Assembly: GCF_011397115.1 (NCBI RefSeq)
Contig: NZ_AP022822.1
Location: forward strand, 1,911,001 to 1,975,000
DNA: 64,000 bases
From: Enterococcus saigonensis
Lineage (GTDB): Bacteria; Bacillota; Bacilli; Lactobacillales; Enterococcaceae
Direction: 5' to 3'
Below, in pieces: positions 42,044 to 51,398 of this stretch. Within the stretch, counting starts at the first letter, position 1; each line of letters opens with the position of its first letter. The notes under the pieces were generated by a model. The model did not search any database and was not told where the DNA came from. It saw nothing but the letters and a program-made list of their open reading frames with translations. The translations under genes and the position numbers were made by a program.

Positions 42044-42790
42044 TTAATTTATCTGCATTTTTTGTAGAATACTTCTTTTGTAGTCAAGAAAAGCAGGTGT
42101 TAAGGAAAAGTCCTCTTCTTTATTTTCTGGACGAGAAACGGTAATCGTCGCAGTTATCTTTCCTGGCGAACCAGCTAGCAGATAAATCTGATCAGACAAA
42201 AAAATTGCCTCATCAATATCATGTGTAATCAACAACGTTGTCAATGACAACTCTTTTTGAATTTTTAAAAACCACTGATGCAAATCACGTTTTGTGATAG
42301 CATCCAGTGCACTAAAAGGCTCATCCAGTAAAATTAGTTCACCGGAAAATAAATACGTACGTAGCAGTGCTGCTCTTTGGCGCATGCCACCGGATAAAGC
42401 ATTGGGATAAACTTTTTCGACACCTAACAATCCAAATTCAGGTAATAATGTTGCCACTTTTTTTAAAGCCGTTTTTTTCTTTACGCCTTTTAAAATCAGC
42501 GGCAATGCAATGTTGTCCTCAATTGTCTTATATGGAAGTAATAGATCTTTTTGCAACATATAAGATACCTTCCCAGTTTTCCCAGTTATTTCAGTATTAT
42601 TCAACTGAATACTGCCACTGTCTGGTAACTCTAACCCAGCGATTAGATTAAATAATGTCGTTTTTCCTACGCCGCTGGGACCTAACAAACTAATAATTTT
42701 TCCTGTAGGAACCGCTAAAGAAATTTGGGAAAGAATAGATTTATCACCATAGTTTTTATTGATACTATCAACTATTAACTCCACTATCAT
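42044..42790 (-). CDS. thiZ: ABC transporter ATPase, thiamine precursor (HMP) uptake
   Basis: 248 residues from ATG 42790 (TGATG overlap with the upstream stop; a GTG 3 bp earlier is possible). Walker A LGPSGVGKTT, signature ALSGGMRQRAALLRT, Walker B LILLDEPFSALD, switch LITHDIDEA. This is the nitrate/sulfonate/ThiZ class. Thiamine link: binding protein of THI5 type and TPP riboswitch upstream. Confidence 0.88.
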   Translation of the reverse strand: MIVELIVDSINKNYGDKSILSQISLAVPTGKIISLLGPSGVGKTTLFNLIAGLELPDSGSIQLNNTEITGKTGKVSYMLQKDLLLPYKTIEDNIALPLILKGVKKKTALKKVATLLPEFGLLGVEKVYPNALSGGMRQRAALLRTYLFSGELILLDEPFSALDAITKRDLHQWFLKIQKELSLTTLLITHDIDEAIFLSDQIYLLAGSPGKITATITVSRPENKEEDFSLTPAFLDYKRSILQKMQIN

Positions 42791-43791
42791 CACTCACTTA
42801 AATAGTCATTAGTAAATCCGGTATTCTTCGGTATTTTTTTTGCCACTAGTTTATTTTCTGATAACCAATCATAAAATGCGTTCCACCGTGTGGAATCAAT
42901 ATAACCCCACTGTTTTGCTTCAGCTTGATATTGTTTACTAATCCAAACTTGGCTTTTTTCAACTAAATTTTTATCTAACTCTGGTACTTCTTGACATAAA
43001 ATAGTCGCGGCAGCCTTAGGATCTTGAATGGCGTCTTCATACCCTTTTCTAGCCGCAGCTAAGAATTTTTGGGCTGTTTTTGGTTTTTCTTTTAAAAACG
43101 TATCGTTAGCAAAAATGACCGGCGTATAGTAATCAAATACAGGATTAATATCTTTGAAGTTAAAATAATCAAGTGCTACATTATCGACACCTGCTTTTAT
43201 GCCACCCCAACCGTAAAAAATCCAAATGGCATCTGCTTGCTTTTGCTTTAAAGCTAGCGGTTCATCGACAATTGTATTGGGAATTAATTTTACTTTATTA
43301 AAATCCCCGCCATTGTCTTTTGCCATAACATCTTTTATCATTGCTTGTTCAATTGGTGAATCCCATGTTGCATATATTTTTTTCTCCAATCCTTTGGGGT
43401 GATCTATTCCTGATCCTTTTCTTGAAATGATTCCTGAGGTATTGTGCTGCAAAATTGCCGCTACTGTTGTAATTGGTAACGGCTTATCTGAAACATAATT
43501 TGCCGCTAATGAATCTTGAGCAGAAATACCGAATTGAGCTTTATTGCTAGCCACAATCGTGCTTGCATCTCCATCAGATGGTTGAACAATGGAAACATCT
43601 AAACCCGCTTGTTTGAAATACCCCTTTTCTTTTGCTACATATAATCCGGTATGATTCGTATTGGGAGTCCAATCCAAAACAAAAGTTACTTTTTCTAATT
43701 TATTATCATTTTTACTTGCTTGTCCTTTATGACAAGCACCTAGTGTTATCAATGTTGCAATTAATAAAAAACCACTGACCAATTTTTTCAT
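42790..43791 (-). CDS. thiY: HMP/thiamine-precursor binding lipoprotein (THI5/NMT1-like)
   Basis: 333 residues from ATG 43791, overlapping the permease stop (ATGA). Lipobox ATLITLGAC anchors it. FVLDWTPNTNHTGLYVAKEKGYF is the NMT1/THI5 hallmark, with pyrimidine-contacting Trp. Expected ligand is 4-amino-5-hydroxymethyl-2-methylpyrimidine or a related thiamine fragment. Works with ThiX and ThiZ. Confidence 0.9.
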   Translation of the reverse strand: MKKLVSGFLLIATLITLGACHKGQASKNDNKLEKVTFVLDWTPNTNHTGLYVAKEKGYFKQAGLDVSIVQPSDGDASTIVASNKAQFGISAQDSLAANYVSDKPLPITTVAAILQHNTSGIISRKGSGIDHPKGLEKKIYATWDSPIEQAMIKDVMAKDNGGDFNKVKLIPNTIVDEPLALKQKQADAIWIFYGWGGIKAGVDNVALDYFNFKDINPVFDYYTPVIFANDTFLKEKPKTAQKFLAAARKGYEDAIQDPKAAATILCQEVPELDKNLVEKSQVWISKQYQAEAKQWGYIDSTRWNAFYDWLSENKLVAKKIPKNTGFTNDYLSE

Positions 43792-44555
43792 TTTTTTCCC
43801 TTCTTCCATGGCATCGCAATTTTTTCCAATACGAAAACTGTACCTAAAAGTAGCATGCTTAAAGCTGAAATTAATAAAATTACCGCAAACATTTTGTCAA
43901 AACTATAAGATTTTCTAACTCGCGTCATATAAACACCTAGACCTTCAAAACCGCCAAGCCACTCGGATACCACCGCCCCAATCAACGCATAGGTTACCGC
44001 AATTTTTAAGGCCGCAAAAAATGACCCTAAGCTAGCTGGTAATTTAATGTGCAAAAAAATCTGATACTTTTTTGCTCCCATCGACTGCAATAATAGAATT
44101 TCATCCGGATCAATAGCCGCAAAACCGTTTAATAAACTTAACGCCACCGGAAAAAAGATTGTCAAAATAATCAATACAACTTTTGGTAATATTCCAAAAC
44201 CCAACCAAACAATGAGTAATGGCGCTAATGCGACTGTTGGAATGGTTTGGCTTAAAACTAATAATGGATAAATGGCTTGTTTCAACCAAGGAATATGATC
44301 CATAATAACAGCCAAAACAAAACCTAATAAAACACCAGCAAAAAGACCGACGATAGCTTCTAGCAAAGTCACCTTAGCATTTGCGGCTAACTGGGGCCAA
44401 TCTGTCAATAAAGCTTGTAAGACAGCTTTGGGGCTAGGTAGCATAAAAGCAGGGATAATAGCTTTTGTCGTTACAAATTGCCAAGCTATTAAAATCAGTC
44501 CAAGTGTTAGTAACGGAATAAAATTAATGTTGATGTTTATTCGTTTTTTCGGCAA
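43788..44555 (-). CDS. thiX: ABC transporter permease, thiamine precursor uptake
   Basis: 255 residues from TTG 44555; the ribosome site (AAAGGAG) is 12 nt away, longer than ideal. Six TM helices and the EAA loop (LLQSMGAKKYQIFLHIKLPASL) of BPD permeases. It overlaps the 3' end of the thiamine-binding gene by 32 bp, so the frameshift there may lower its translation by breaking coupling. Confidence 0.88.
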   Translation of the reverse strand: MPKKRINININFIPLLTLGLILIAWQFVTTKAIIPAFMLPSPKAVLQALLTDWPQLAANAKVTLLEAIVGLFAGVLLGFVLAVIMDHIPWLKQAIYPLLVLSQTIPTVALAPLLIVWLGFGILPKVVLIILTIFFPVALSLLNGFAAIDPDEILLLQSMGAKKYQIFLHIKLPASLGSFFAALKIAVTYALIGAVVSEWLGGFEGLGVYMTRVRKSYSFDKMFAVILLISALSMLLLGTVFVLEKIAMPWKKGKK

Positions 44556-44819
44556 TGGTCAGCCCATCTCCTTTTGGTGTGTATGCAATTTTTACATAGG
44601 CAGAAACACTAGGTGCACCCGCATTAATAGCAATTAATTGACATTGTTTTACAATTTCCATTAACCCTTCATAATCTCCTTCAATGCTTGTTTCAAAAGC
44701 TCCTACTTGATAGGTATATCCTGTACTTTTAATGTAGGCGATAACCTCATCGACAATTGTAATGACTCCTTTTTACTTTCTACTTTTGGTAAAACTTGAA
44801 TTGCGATACTTGCGTTCAT
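44524..44819 (-). pseudogene. Thiamine-binding protein (MTH1187/YqgV family), frameshifted
   Basis: Starts at ATG 44819 with MNASIAIQVLPKVESKKE. The frame is then lost within AAAAAGGAG (about 44769-44777): the continuing protein (VITIVDEVIAYIKSTGYTYQ, then VGAFETSIEGDYEGLMEIV and INAGAPSVSAYVKI) is in another frame to the TAA at 44524. Restoring one base would give a normal ~98-residue protein that binds thiamine or HMP. First gene of the riboswitch-controlled operon. A sequencing error in the A/G run is possible. Confidence 0.8.
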
Positions 44820-44950
44820 TTTCTTCACACTCCATTATTTTTTACCGATACGTGAATTGCGATAGCCAAAAGAAATTTTAAAAAAAAAACATGTAATAAC
44901 TAAAATATCCTACAATAGACACTTGAGTCTTATTTAAATTTTAAGACTAA

Positions 44951-44990
44951 AAACAAAAAACCTCAGTATCATAAGACGATACTGAGACAC
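44951..44990 (-). terminator. Terminator of the TPP riboswitch
   Basis: CTCAGTATC / GATACTGAG stem (44962-44988) followed by TTTTTTG on the minus strand, between the aptamer and the first gene. With TPP bound the transcript should end here. Confidence 0.85.
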
Positions 44991-45054
44991 AAGTTCTATT
45001 ATTCAACTGCGCAAAAAGTCACTTCTAAATAAAACAGCCTTATGCGCACCAAAA

Positions 45055-45145
45055 TAAACGCCTTACCTACGTCAGCATTATCTGAATCAGGTTAACGGGT
45101 CGAAGTCGAACTTCCTCTCAGCCATTATAGCTCCCCACATATTCG
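45055..45145 (-). promoter_or_regulatory. TPP riboswitch (THI element)
   Basis: On the minus strand the conserved blocks appear in order: GGGGAGC, GGCTGAGAGG, CGACCCGTTAACCTGATTCA and GATAATGCTGACGTAGG. These match the thiamine-pyrophosphate aptamer. It controls the thiamine-binding/ThiXYZ operon through the terminator at 44951-44990. Confidence 0.95.
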
Positions 45146-45247
45146 GTTGCCTTTAAACTAACAAATAAAAATAAATGGGTCAAGTTTTTTGGTATATAAT
45201 ACTAAAAACGTAATCATCCATTTTTAACAGCTGTTTAATGAAAATGA

Positions 45248-46300
45248 TTATGTCAACCAACGAACAATATTAGGTAAAACTATGATGGTATATAAAGTAC
45301 GACAAATTTGAATTCCAGCAATTTTAGGCATGTCTCCACCTAATTCTCCCGCGATTAAGGAAATATCTGTCGCCCCAGCTGGTGAAGAAGCAAATAACGC
45401 TGACTTTAAATCTAAAACACCACGTTTTGATACGATATAACCGAACACTACATTTATAACGAGATAGCTTCCCAGTAATAATAGAGCTGGGATTATTAAA
45501 TGTGACATTTGTTTTAAGCTTTCTTGCGTAAAGGTACTGCCAATAATTGTTCCGGCAAAAATTTGTGCGATATAGCGAATGTTAGTGTTTAATTGCGTTG
45601 TATTTTTTAGTATTTTCAAAACACTAGAAAAAATTAACGAAAACATTAATGCACCTGCAGGAATATGAAGTGATAAACCAATCAACCCTCCAATACTTGC
45701 AATAATGAGAATGAGACTATCATTTACAATAAAGTCGCTGGTCCCAACAGGTAACTGTTTGACCATTTTTTTTACCTCGAGTGATTTTAAAGCATCATCT
45801 TTTTTTTGAAAACGTTCAAGAAGTAGCTTGATCCAATACGGAAGAATAAGCAGCATTCCGACTAATCGCACCAGTTGCATCGTCGCAACAATTTCTGATT
45901 GTGCCCCCATATCGATACTGATTAAAGATACGTCCATAATCCCACCTGGCATACAAGAAAGCAAGGCAGTAATTAGATCAATTGAGAAAAATGTATGAAT
46001 CAAAAAACCAATAACAAACATATTAACTGTAAATAGTGTCATCAAAAATAGAATTGATTTTGCTAATTTAGGAAAGTTAAGAAAGTCATTTTTTGTTACC
46101 TGCTGTCCAATGTACGCACCACTAATTATTTGAGCAAAAGTTTTTAAATTATTCGGCATATACATTTCATTAGATAAAATAGAAAAGAAGGCTACTGCTA
46201 ACATGCTTCCCGTCATAAAAGGAGCTGGTAGTTTTATCTTTCTTGCTATTAACCCACCAATCATTCCAACAATCAACGTTTCTATTATTTTTGCAATCAT
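45248..46300 (-). CDS. AbrB-family membrane protein
   Basis: 350 residues, about ten TM helices in two similar halves: LLSCMPGGIMDVSLISIDMG and ALFASSPAGATDISLIAGELG are the repeated motif of the AbrB/COG3180 (ammonia-monooxygenase-like) family. Function in the family is unclear; transport is likely. Separate from the thiamine operon. 46301-46520 upstream holds no other gene. Confidence 0.85.
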   Translation of the reverse strand: MIAKIIETLIVGMIGGLIARKIKLPAPFMTGSMLAVAFFSILSNEMYMPNNLKTFAQIISGAYIGQQVTKNDFLNFPKLAKSILFLMTLFTVNMFVIGFLIHTFFSIDLITALLSCMPGGIMDVSLISIDMGAQSEIVATMQLVRLVGMLLILPYWIKLLLERFQKKDDALKSLEVKKMVKQLPVGTSDFIVNDSLILIIASIGGLIGLSLHIPAGALMFSLIFSSVLKILKNTTQLNTNIRYIAQIFAGTIIGSTFTQESLKQMSHLIIPALLLLGSYLVINVVFGYIVSKRGVLDLKSALFASSPAGATDISLIAGELGGDMPKIAGIQICRTLYTIIVLPNIVRWLT

Positions 46301-46520
46301 TTATCAACCTGCTTTCTAAAATATACGTATACGGAGATTGTGAATAAACCTAGTCATACTTTACCTATGTCAGGCATAAAACGCTTTATTCTAAATTTTA
46401 CCTTTTCTTTTTTTATTTGTATCTTGTAAAAACAAAAAGAACACTAAAAGAACAAAATAAAACGGTAGAACTTTTTGTCTTACTCGGATAGTGAAATTTA
46501 TGTAAGATTAGCCAAACAAA

Positions 46521-46559
46521 AAACTGAGATAAAAGTCATGATGACTTTTATCTCAGTTT
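46521..46559 (-). terminator. Terminator of the glycan-utilization operon
   Basis: AAACTGAGATAAAAGTCAT and its exact reverse complement with one base between; on the minus strand followed by TTTTTTG. Very strong. Confidence 0.93.
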
Positions 46560-46563
46560 AATT

Positions 46564-48546
46564 TTATGCCCTAACAAAATTTTTAACTAATGCATTTTTT
46601 AGTAAGGGCATAAACATAGCCCCCACCACTGTTCTGTTCTTAAAGTTCATTACTTGGGCACTTTTAGTATCATACCAATCAGAAAATGGAACCCGATTTG
46701 GCGTATTTTCTAAATAATGACAAACTGGACCAATGATTTGTTCCATTTCTTCTTCATTTTTAGCAAAAATTGAAATCCACATAATCCAATCTGCTTTAGT
46801 ATAATCAGCTCGTTCATCCAATGGAATTCCAAATTCATTTGCCTCTGCTAAATATTTCTTAATTTCTTTTTCCATTAGTTCAGCTGGAAATAGGCCAAGC
46901 TCAAACAAATTGTCCCAAACAATATTGTATTTCATGCTCCAACTATCTGGTCTGTCAAAAGCTAACGGTGTATGTTCTCCATTTGATACAGCAGTCTTTT
47001 GCCAATTATTCGCCATTTTTTTTGCCTGATCTGAATAAAGTAATCCTTCTTTTTTGTAACCTGCTGCCTGTAAGGCTTTACCAAACATTCCAAGCGCTGT
47101 AATCGCCTTTAATGCTAAGTTACAATTATGTGCCAAATGACCAGCAAAATCATCCGTACATAGCTGATTTTCAGGGTCTTGACCAAACGCAGCTAAATAA
47201 TCTGCCCAACGTAAATTCATTGCTAAATGTTGATTGAAAAAAATATCATCCCCATCCCGCAAATAAATTGCTGCTGCCATCGCTAACATATTACCACTTT
47301 CTTCAATTGGCATTTGTTGCTCATAATGATAAACATTTTGTCCTATAGGTAATTGATAATAATCATAAACCGTATCATAGGCCCCACGATCTGACCAATC
47401 TTTACTACCATGATTTGTTTTTTCACCATATACTTGTCCTGTCGCATATGGATAACGTCCTACATCATGGGGGGCAAACTCAAACTCCCAAACTGGTAAA
47501 TCAGCAAACCTATAAACAGGGCGTAACATTCCCTTGGCTAACTCTGTTTGATAAAGTAGATAAAGTGGTATTGAAGGATAACTGATATCTACTGTCCCAA
47601 TACAGCCATTTGAACTACATTCTTTAGATAAAAAAACAATCTCACCTTGCTCATCGCGGATTAACTTGTGGGCACAAATAGACTGACGATAACTAAAAGC
47701 AGTAATAAAATCTAATGTCTGGCCACCTGCATCAATCGCCGCTTGTTGAATTTTTTCATCAATTTTTCGACAATTGGCTAAACGTGCAGGTATATTTGCC
47801 AAATAGTCTTGTAGTAAATCAGACATACCTCGATATTTTTCTTTCCACAAAGCGTTAGTAGCAGTACCAAAATAATTAATCGCATGAATATCATCATAGG
47901 CGGCTAAAATAGTAACTACTTCATTTGATGCAATTGAAAAATTAGCTAATAACATATCACGTTGTTTTTGGTACGTAATTGGAAGACTTTTTGGGGCAGC
48001 AAGGTAAAAATATCCCCAATTAATATCGATTAAATCACCAGTTGAATCTAAAGGTGTTTGACGCCCTTTTCCCATCCAAACCATCTTCTCATTGTCAGTT
48101 GTAATTAGACGCCAGTGGAGTTCATCTTGTGTTTGATCCCGGCAAATTTCTTCTGAAAATGCAAAAGTAATTATAGCTTTTTCATCATTTTTCACGTTTG
48201 CATTAACCGTAATCATCGTGACCGGTTCGCTAATTTTTTGTAAATCTTGCAAGTCCAAGTCGACTGAAAACGTCAACTCTAAATGAACAACCTCATTTTC
48301 AAAACTATATTTTGTTTGAGTTGCTGTCACTTCCAAATCCTTTTGCGCAATAGCAGGAATAAGATTATCAGATCCCATAAAACGATACGTAGTATCTCCT
48401 ATTTGAATATATCCGCGCACTGGCTGTTCTTTACCGGTCCAACTTTGTGTATCGCAATCAGTTAAATGATCAGCTGGAGACCAAATTGAAAAATACGGAT
48501 CACTTAAAATCAGAGGAATTGAGGATCCTCGGTTTACTTTTGTCAT
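46564..48546 (-). CDS. Glutaminase A-like protein (DUF4965/DUF5127/DUF1793)
   Basis: 660 residues from ATG 48546 (GGAG 9 nt upstream); ATG 48561 in frame has no site. No signal peptide, so cytoplasmic, unlike secreted fungal relatives. PLILSDPYFSIWSPADHLTD is the DUF5127 start, DVGRYPYATGQVYG and ESGNMLAMAAA lie in the (alpha/alpha) barrel, and SWSMKYNIVWDNLFELGLFP is DUF1793. The family includes glutaminase GtaA. Being last gene of a mannoside-utilization operon, it may act on a glycan-linked substrate, for example a glycosylated Asn/Gln. Confidence 0.82.
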   Translation of the reverse strand: MTKVNRGSSIPLILSDPYFSIWSPADHLTDCDTQSWTGKEQPVRGYIQIGDTTYRFMGSDNLIPAIAQKDLEVTATQTKYSFENEVVHLELTFSVDLDLQDLQKISEPVTMITVNANVKNDEKAIITFAFSEEICRDQTQDELHWRLITTDNEKMVWMGKGRQTPLDSTGDLIDINWGYFYLAAPKSLPITYQKQRDMLLANFSIASNEVVTILAAYDDIHAINYFGTATNALWKEKYRGMSDLLQDYLANIPARLANCRKIDEKIQQAAIDAGGQTLDFITAFSYRQSICAHKLIRDEQGEIVFLSKECSSNGCIGTVDISYPSIPLYLLYQTELAKGMLRPVYRFADLPVWEFEFAPHDVGRYPYATGQVYGEKTNHGSKDWSDRGAYDTVYDYYQLPIGQNVYHYEQQMPIEESGNMLAMAAAIYLRDGDDIFFNQHLAMNLRWADYLAAFGQDPENQLCTDDFAGHLAHNCNLALKAITALGMFGKALQAAGYKKEGLLYSDQAKKMANNWQKTAVSNGEHTPLAFDRPDSWSMKYNIVWDNLFELGLFPAELMEKEIKKYLAEANEFGIPLDERADYTKADWIMWISIFAKNEEEMEQIIGPVCHYLENTPNRVPFSDWYDTKSAQVMNFKNRTVVGAMFMPLLKNALVKNFVRA

Positions 48547-48603
48547 TCTCACAAACTCCATTTCTACATCAAAATCATTCTTTTAATTTCTCTTTTCGCA
48601 TGT

Positions 48604-50736
48604 TTAGTTGGTTATTTTTGCTAGTTGTTCACTAACACTAGTTGGTAAAGTTTCATCAAAGCATTTTGAATTAGGCACCATTCCTAACTCAAAGATAAAA
48701 TCTTTCCCTTTAACCAGTTCAGCATGAGAAAGCATGCACTTTTTAAAATCAGCTTTACTTTCAGTAATACGATGGATAAATTGCTGTTGGGGATTATTTA
48801 ATGTTGTAGTAATTTTAATTTCGTTACCATTAGCTAAATGAATAACGGCTACATCAAAGTTTGGCATCCCAATTAAATATTCACCACTACCTGGACAAAA
48901 TGGATAAAAGCCTAATGCATTAAAAATATACCAAGCTGCCATACTGCCGTTATCTTCATCACCAGGATATCCTTTAAAACCAGCAGAAAAGAGACGATTG
49001 ATCGCTTGCTTTAAAATTGGTTGTGCAAAATATGGTTTTTTTATAAAGTGAAATAAGTATGGCAAATGAAAACTTGGTTGATTGCCAACATTAATCTGGC
49101 CAAAGCCATTAACTTCCATTTCAGCCATTTCATGAATCACATGTCCGTAACCTTCAACCGTATACGTTGGCGCTGTATTCGCAAGCGCGACTAAAGCTTC
49201 TTCAAAAGCAGATTCTCCACCATATAACTTGATTAAACCGGCAATATCATGATTTACAGCAAAGGTGGTTTGCCACGCTGACCCTTCTGTATAATCACCC
49301 CCCCATGAAAAAGGGCTAAAATTATCTTTGAATTGTCCTTTGCGATCTTTTGCCACCATGAATTTATCTTCATTTGAAAATAAATTTTGGTAGCGATAGG
49401 ACCGCTCCTGAAAAATCTCGGCTATCTTACTTTCTCCTAATTTTTCAGCAACTTTTGCAATACAATAATCACTATAACTGTAATCCAAAGTATGATTGAC
49501 AGATTCATGTAAATCCGATGGTACATAACCATACTTATTGTATTCATTGGCGTAAGAACGCCCTGCACTTCGTTTAGCTTCTTGTTGATTAGCAGAATGT
49601 AACATTCCTGTTAGAAATTCTGGCATTAATTCTGTTGCAATATCTTTGACAGCAGCATCTGCAATCACAGCATCAATATAATTCCCTGGCATTCCGCCAG
49701 AATCTTCAGGTGCCAACCATTTTGGCAAATAGCCACTTTCACGATAACTATTCAAGAAACCAGCCAATATCTTTTCATATTCTTCTATTTCAATTAAAGA
49801 AAATAAGGGATAAACACTTCTAGCTGTATCCCAAAAGCCATTATTCATGTATAAATAACCTGGTTTTATTTCATCAGAATATGCATCACGATGAATTGGT
49901 TGGTTATTTTCATCAAACTCATATAAGCGTTGTGGGTATAAAAAAGTACGATACAAGTTATGATAGAAGGTTTTCACCTTTTCTTTATCTTGATCAGATA
50001 CCTTAATTTTAGCCAATTTCTCGTTCCAAAGTGCTGTCACTTGTTGCAACTGCACTGATTTTTCTGTTTGAGGCAGATTTTTTTTAGCAAATTCCGTAGA
50101 AATAAAGGAGGTCCCTAATCGTAATTCAATTTTGTTTGCATCTGCAAAAGAAATTTCATAAATCCCGTTTTCATCATTAAAATAGCTAATTTTTTCACTC
50201 ACTTCAATACGGAAATAAAATTTCAACGGCGTAGTACGATGTACATGCAACTGCATGGAATAGCCTTCGATTACATTTCCTTGTGCTTTTGTGATTTTTC
50301 CATCTGTTGGAAAACTAACCATAATCCCTTTATCTGTTTGCGGTGAATCCATAGTTAAAATAGCACCATAATCAGATGGGATCAAAGTTGTATCTAATTG
50401 ATTGTTTGGTTGTTTAATTTTTAAATAATGAGGATGAAACTCAGATTGCTGTGGTGCATAAGGTACTACAACCAAGCCTTTTGTATTTTTAGTAAAAGGT
50501 AAAATTCGTAAAGAACAAAAGTCCCCTTTTGTTCCTGCCCACATCGTTGGTTGATGTGATAAACGAAACCCTCGATAATGCATTGCTTCAGGGTGAAACC
50601 ACCAGTTGTCTTCATGGGTTTCAATGGCAAAATAATTCATGCCAAATGGCATCCCTGTGAAGGGAAAACAATTTCCACGGGATAACTCAAAAGAATTACT
50701 GGTCGCATGACGCGTGTCAATTTGATTAATATCCAT
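48604..50736 (-). CDS. GH92 alpha-mannosidase
   Basis: 710 residues, ATG 50736 behind AAAGGAG. No signal peptide, so it acts on imported oligosaccharide. Hallmarks: DTRHATSNSFELSRGNCFPF at the start, GYPGDEDNGSMAAWYIFNAL with the catalytic acid region, and FYPFCPGSGEYLIG. GH92 enzymes remove alpha-linked mannose with Ca2+. Part of the operon that also encodes a GH2 enzyme and an oligosaccharide ABC transporter. Confidence 0.93.
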   Translation of the reverse strand: MDINQIDTRHATSNSFELSRGNCFPFTGMPFGMNYFAIETHEDNWWFHPEAMHYRGFRLSHQPTMWAGTKGDFCSLRILPFTKNTKGLVVVPYAPQQSEFHPHYLKIKQPNNQLDTTLIPSDYGAILTMDSPQTDKGIMVSFPTDGKITKAQGNVIEGYSMQLHVHRTTPLKFYFRIEVSEKISYFNDENGIYEISFADANKIELRLGTSFISTEFAKKNLPQTEKSVQLQQVTALWNEKLAKIKVSDQDKEKVKTFYHNLYRTFLYPQRLYEFDENNQPIHRDAYSDEIKPGYLYMNNGFWDTARSVYPLFSLIEIEEYEKILAGFLNSYRESGYLPKWLAPEDSGGMPGNYIDAVIADAAVKDIATELMPEFLTGMLHSANQQEAKRSAGRSYANEYNKYGYVPSDLHESVNHTLDYSYSDYCIAKVAEKLGESKIAEIFQERSYRYQNLFSNEDKFMVAKDRKGQFKDNFSPFSWGGDYTEGSAWQTTFAVNHDIAGLIKLYGGESAFEEALVALANTAPTYTVEGYGHVIHEMAEMEVNGFGQINVGNQPSFHLPYLFHFIKKPYFAQPILKQAINRLFSAGFKGYPGDEDNGSMAAWYIFNALGFYPFCPGSGEYLIGMPNFDVAVIHLANGNEIKITTTLNNPQQQFIHRITESKADFKKCMLSHAELVKGKDFIFELGMVPNSKCFDETLPTSVSEQLAKITN

Positions 50737-50763
50737 TTAGGAACTCCTTTAAAATTGCGTTTT

Positions 50764-51393
50764 TTAGTGATTGTCTTGTGCAAACGTACTTAAGTTAATA
50801 TTTTTTTCAAGCCGCTCAAATTTTTTCAACATAACGTGGCTCATTCCGTAGGCAGGCAATGATACGCCGATGAAAATAATCAAAAGCGGACTAATGGCAA
50901 ACAATAAACTGACAACTATAAAAATCAATACCATATAGATGACCTCTAAGGGACAAATAAGTAGGAATAACACCGGTTGTAAAATAGTCTTTACCCCTGT
51001 CACATCAAAATGAGCAAAAATAGGGAAAAACATTGCGACACCTAACAGCATGAGTAAGCGCGTGACTTTAATCGCAATTTCTAGTAACAAATTTCCATTT
51101 CCCACATTCGCTAAAACAACCGTTTCACCAAAAAAGAATAAACCAATTGCGATAAACACAGCACTAAATAATAGACTGCGTCGGAAATTCTCTACATAAT
51201 ACTTCTTGAACATTTGGAACAGATGATTTTCTGACTCATAGCGAATTTGTTGTCGCATACAAGCATAGAGCGCAATTGTTGCTGGGATGACTCCAAAAAT
51301 AACGCCTCCTAAAAGTGTAAATAAAAGCCACAACCCATTTAATTTCATTAAATAGTAAATTCGATTAAATACTTCATAAATTTTATTAACCAC
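50764..51393 (-). CDS. YesL-family (DUF624) membrane protein
   Basis: 209 residues from GTG 51393, about five TM helices. GLWLLFTLLGGVIFGVIPATIALY is the YesL/DUF624 pattern. Regularly found beside LplBC-type sugar transporters. Function unclear; may assist the transporter. 5 bp after the permease gene. Confidence 0.85.
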   Translation of the reverse strand: MVNKIYEVFNRIYYLMKLNGLWLLFTLLGGVIFGVIPATIALYACMRQQIRYESENHLFQMFKKYYVENFRRSLLFSAVFIAIGLFFFGETVVLANVGNGNLLLEIAIKVTRLLMLLGVAMFFPIFAHFDVTGVKTILQPVLFLLICPLEVIYMVLIFIVVSLLFAISPLLIIFIGVSLPAYGMSHVMLKKFERLEKNINLSTFAQDNH

Positions 51394-51398
51394 TTTCC

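Noticed and set aside
45055..45145. A tRNA suggested by GGGTCGAAGTCGAA
   Set aside because: The segment belongs to the TPP aptamer; no acceptor stem or anticodon arm can be drawn.
46370..46400. A cre-like AAAACGCTTTAT upstream of the AbrB-type gene
   Set aside because: Too many mismatches at the outer positions of the consensus.
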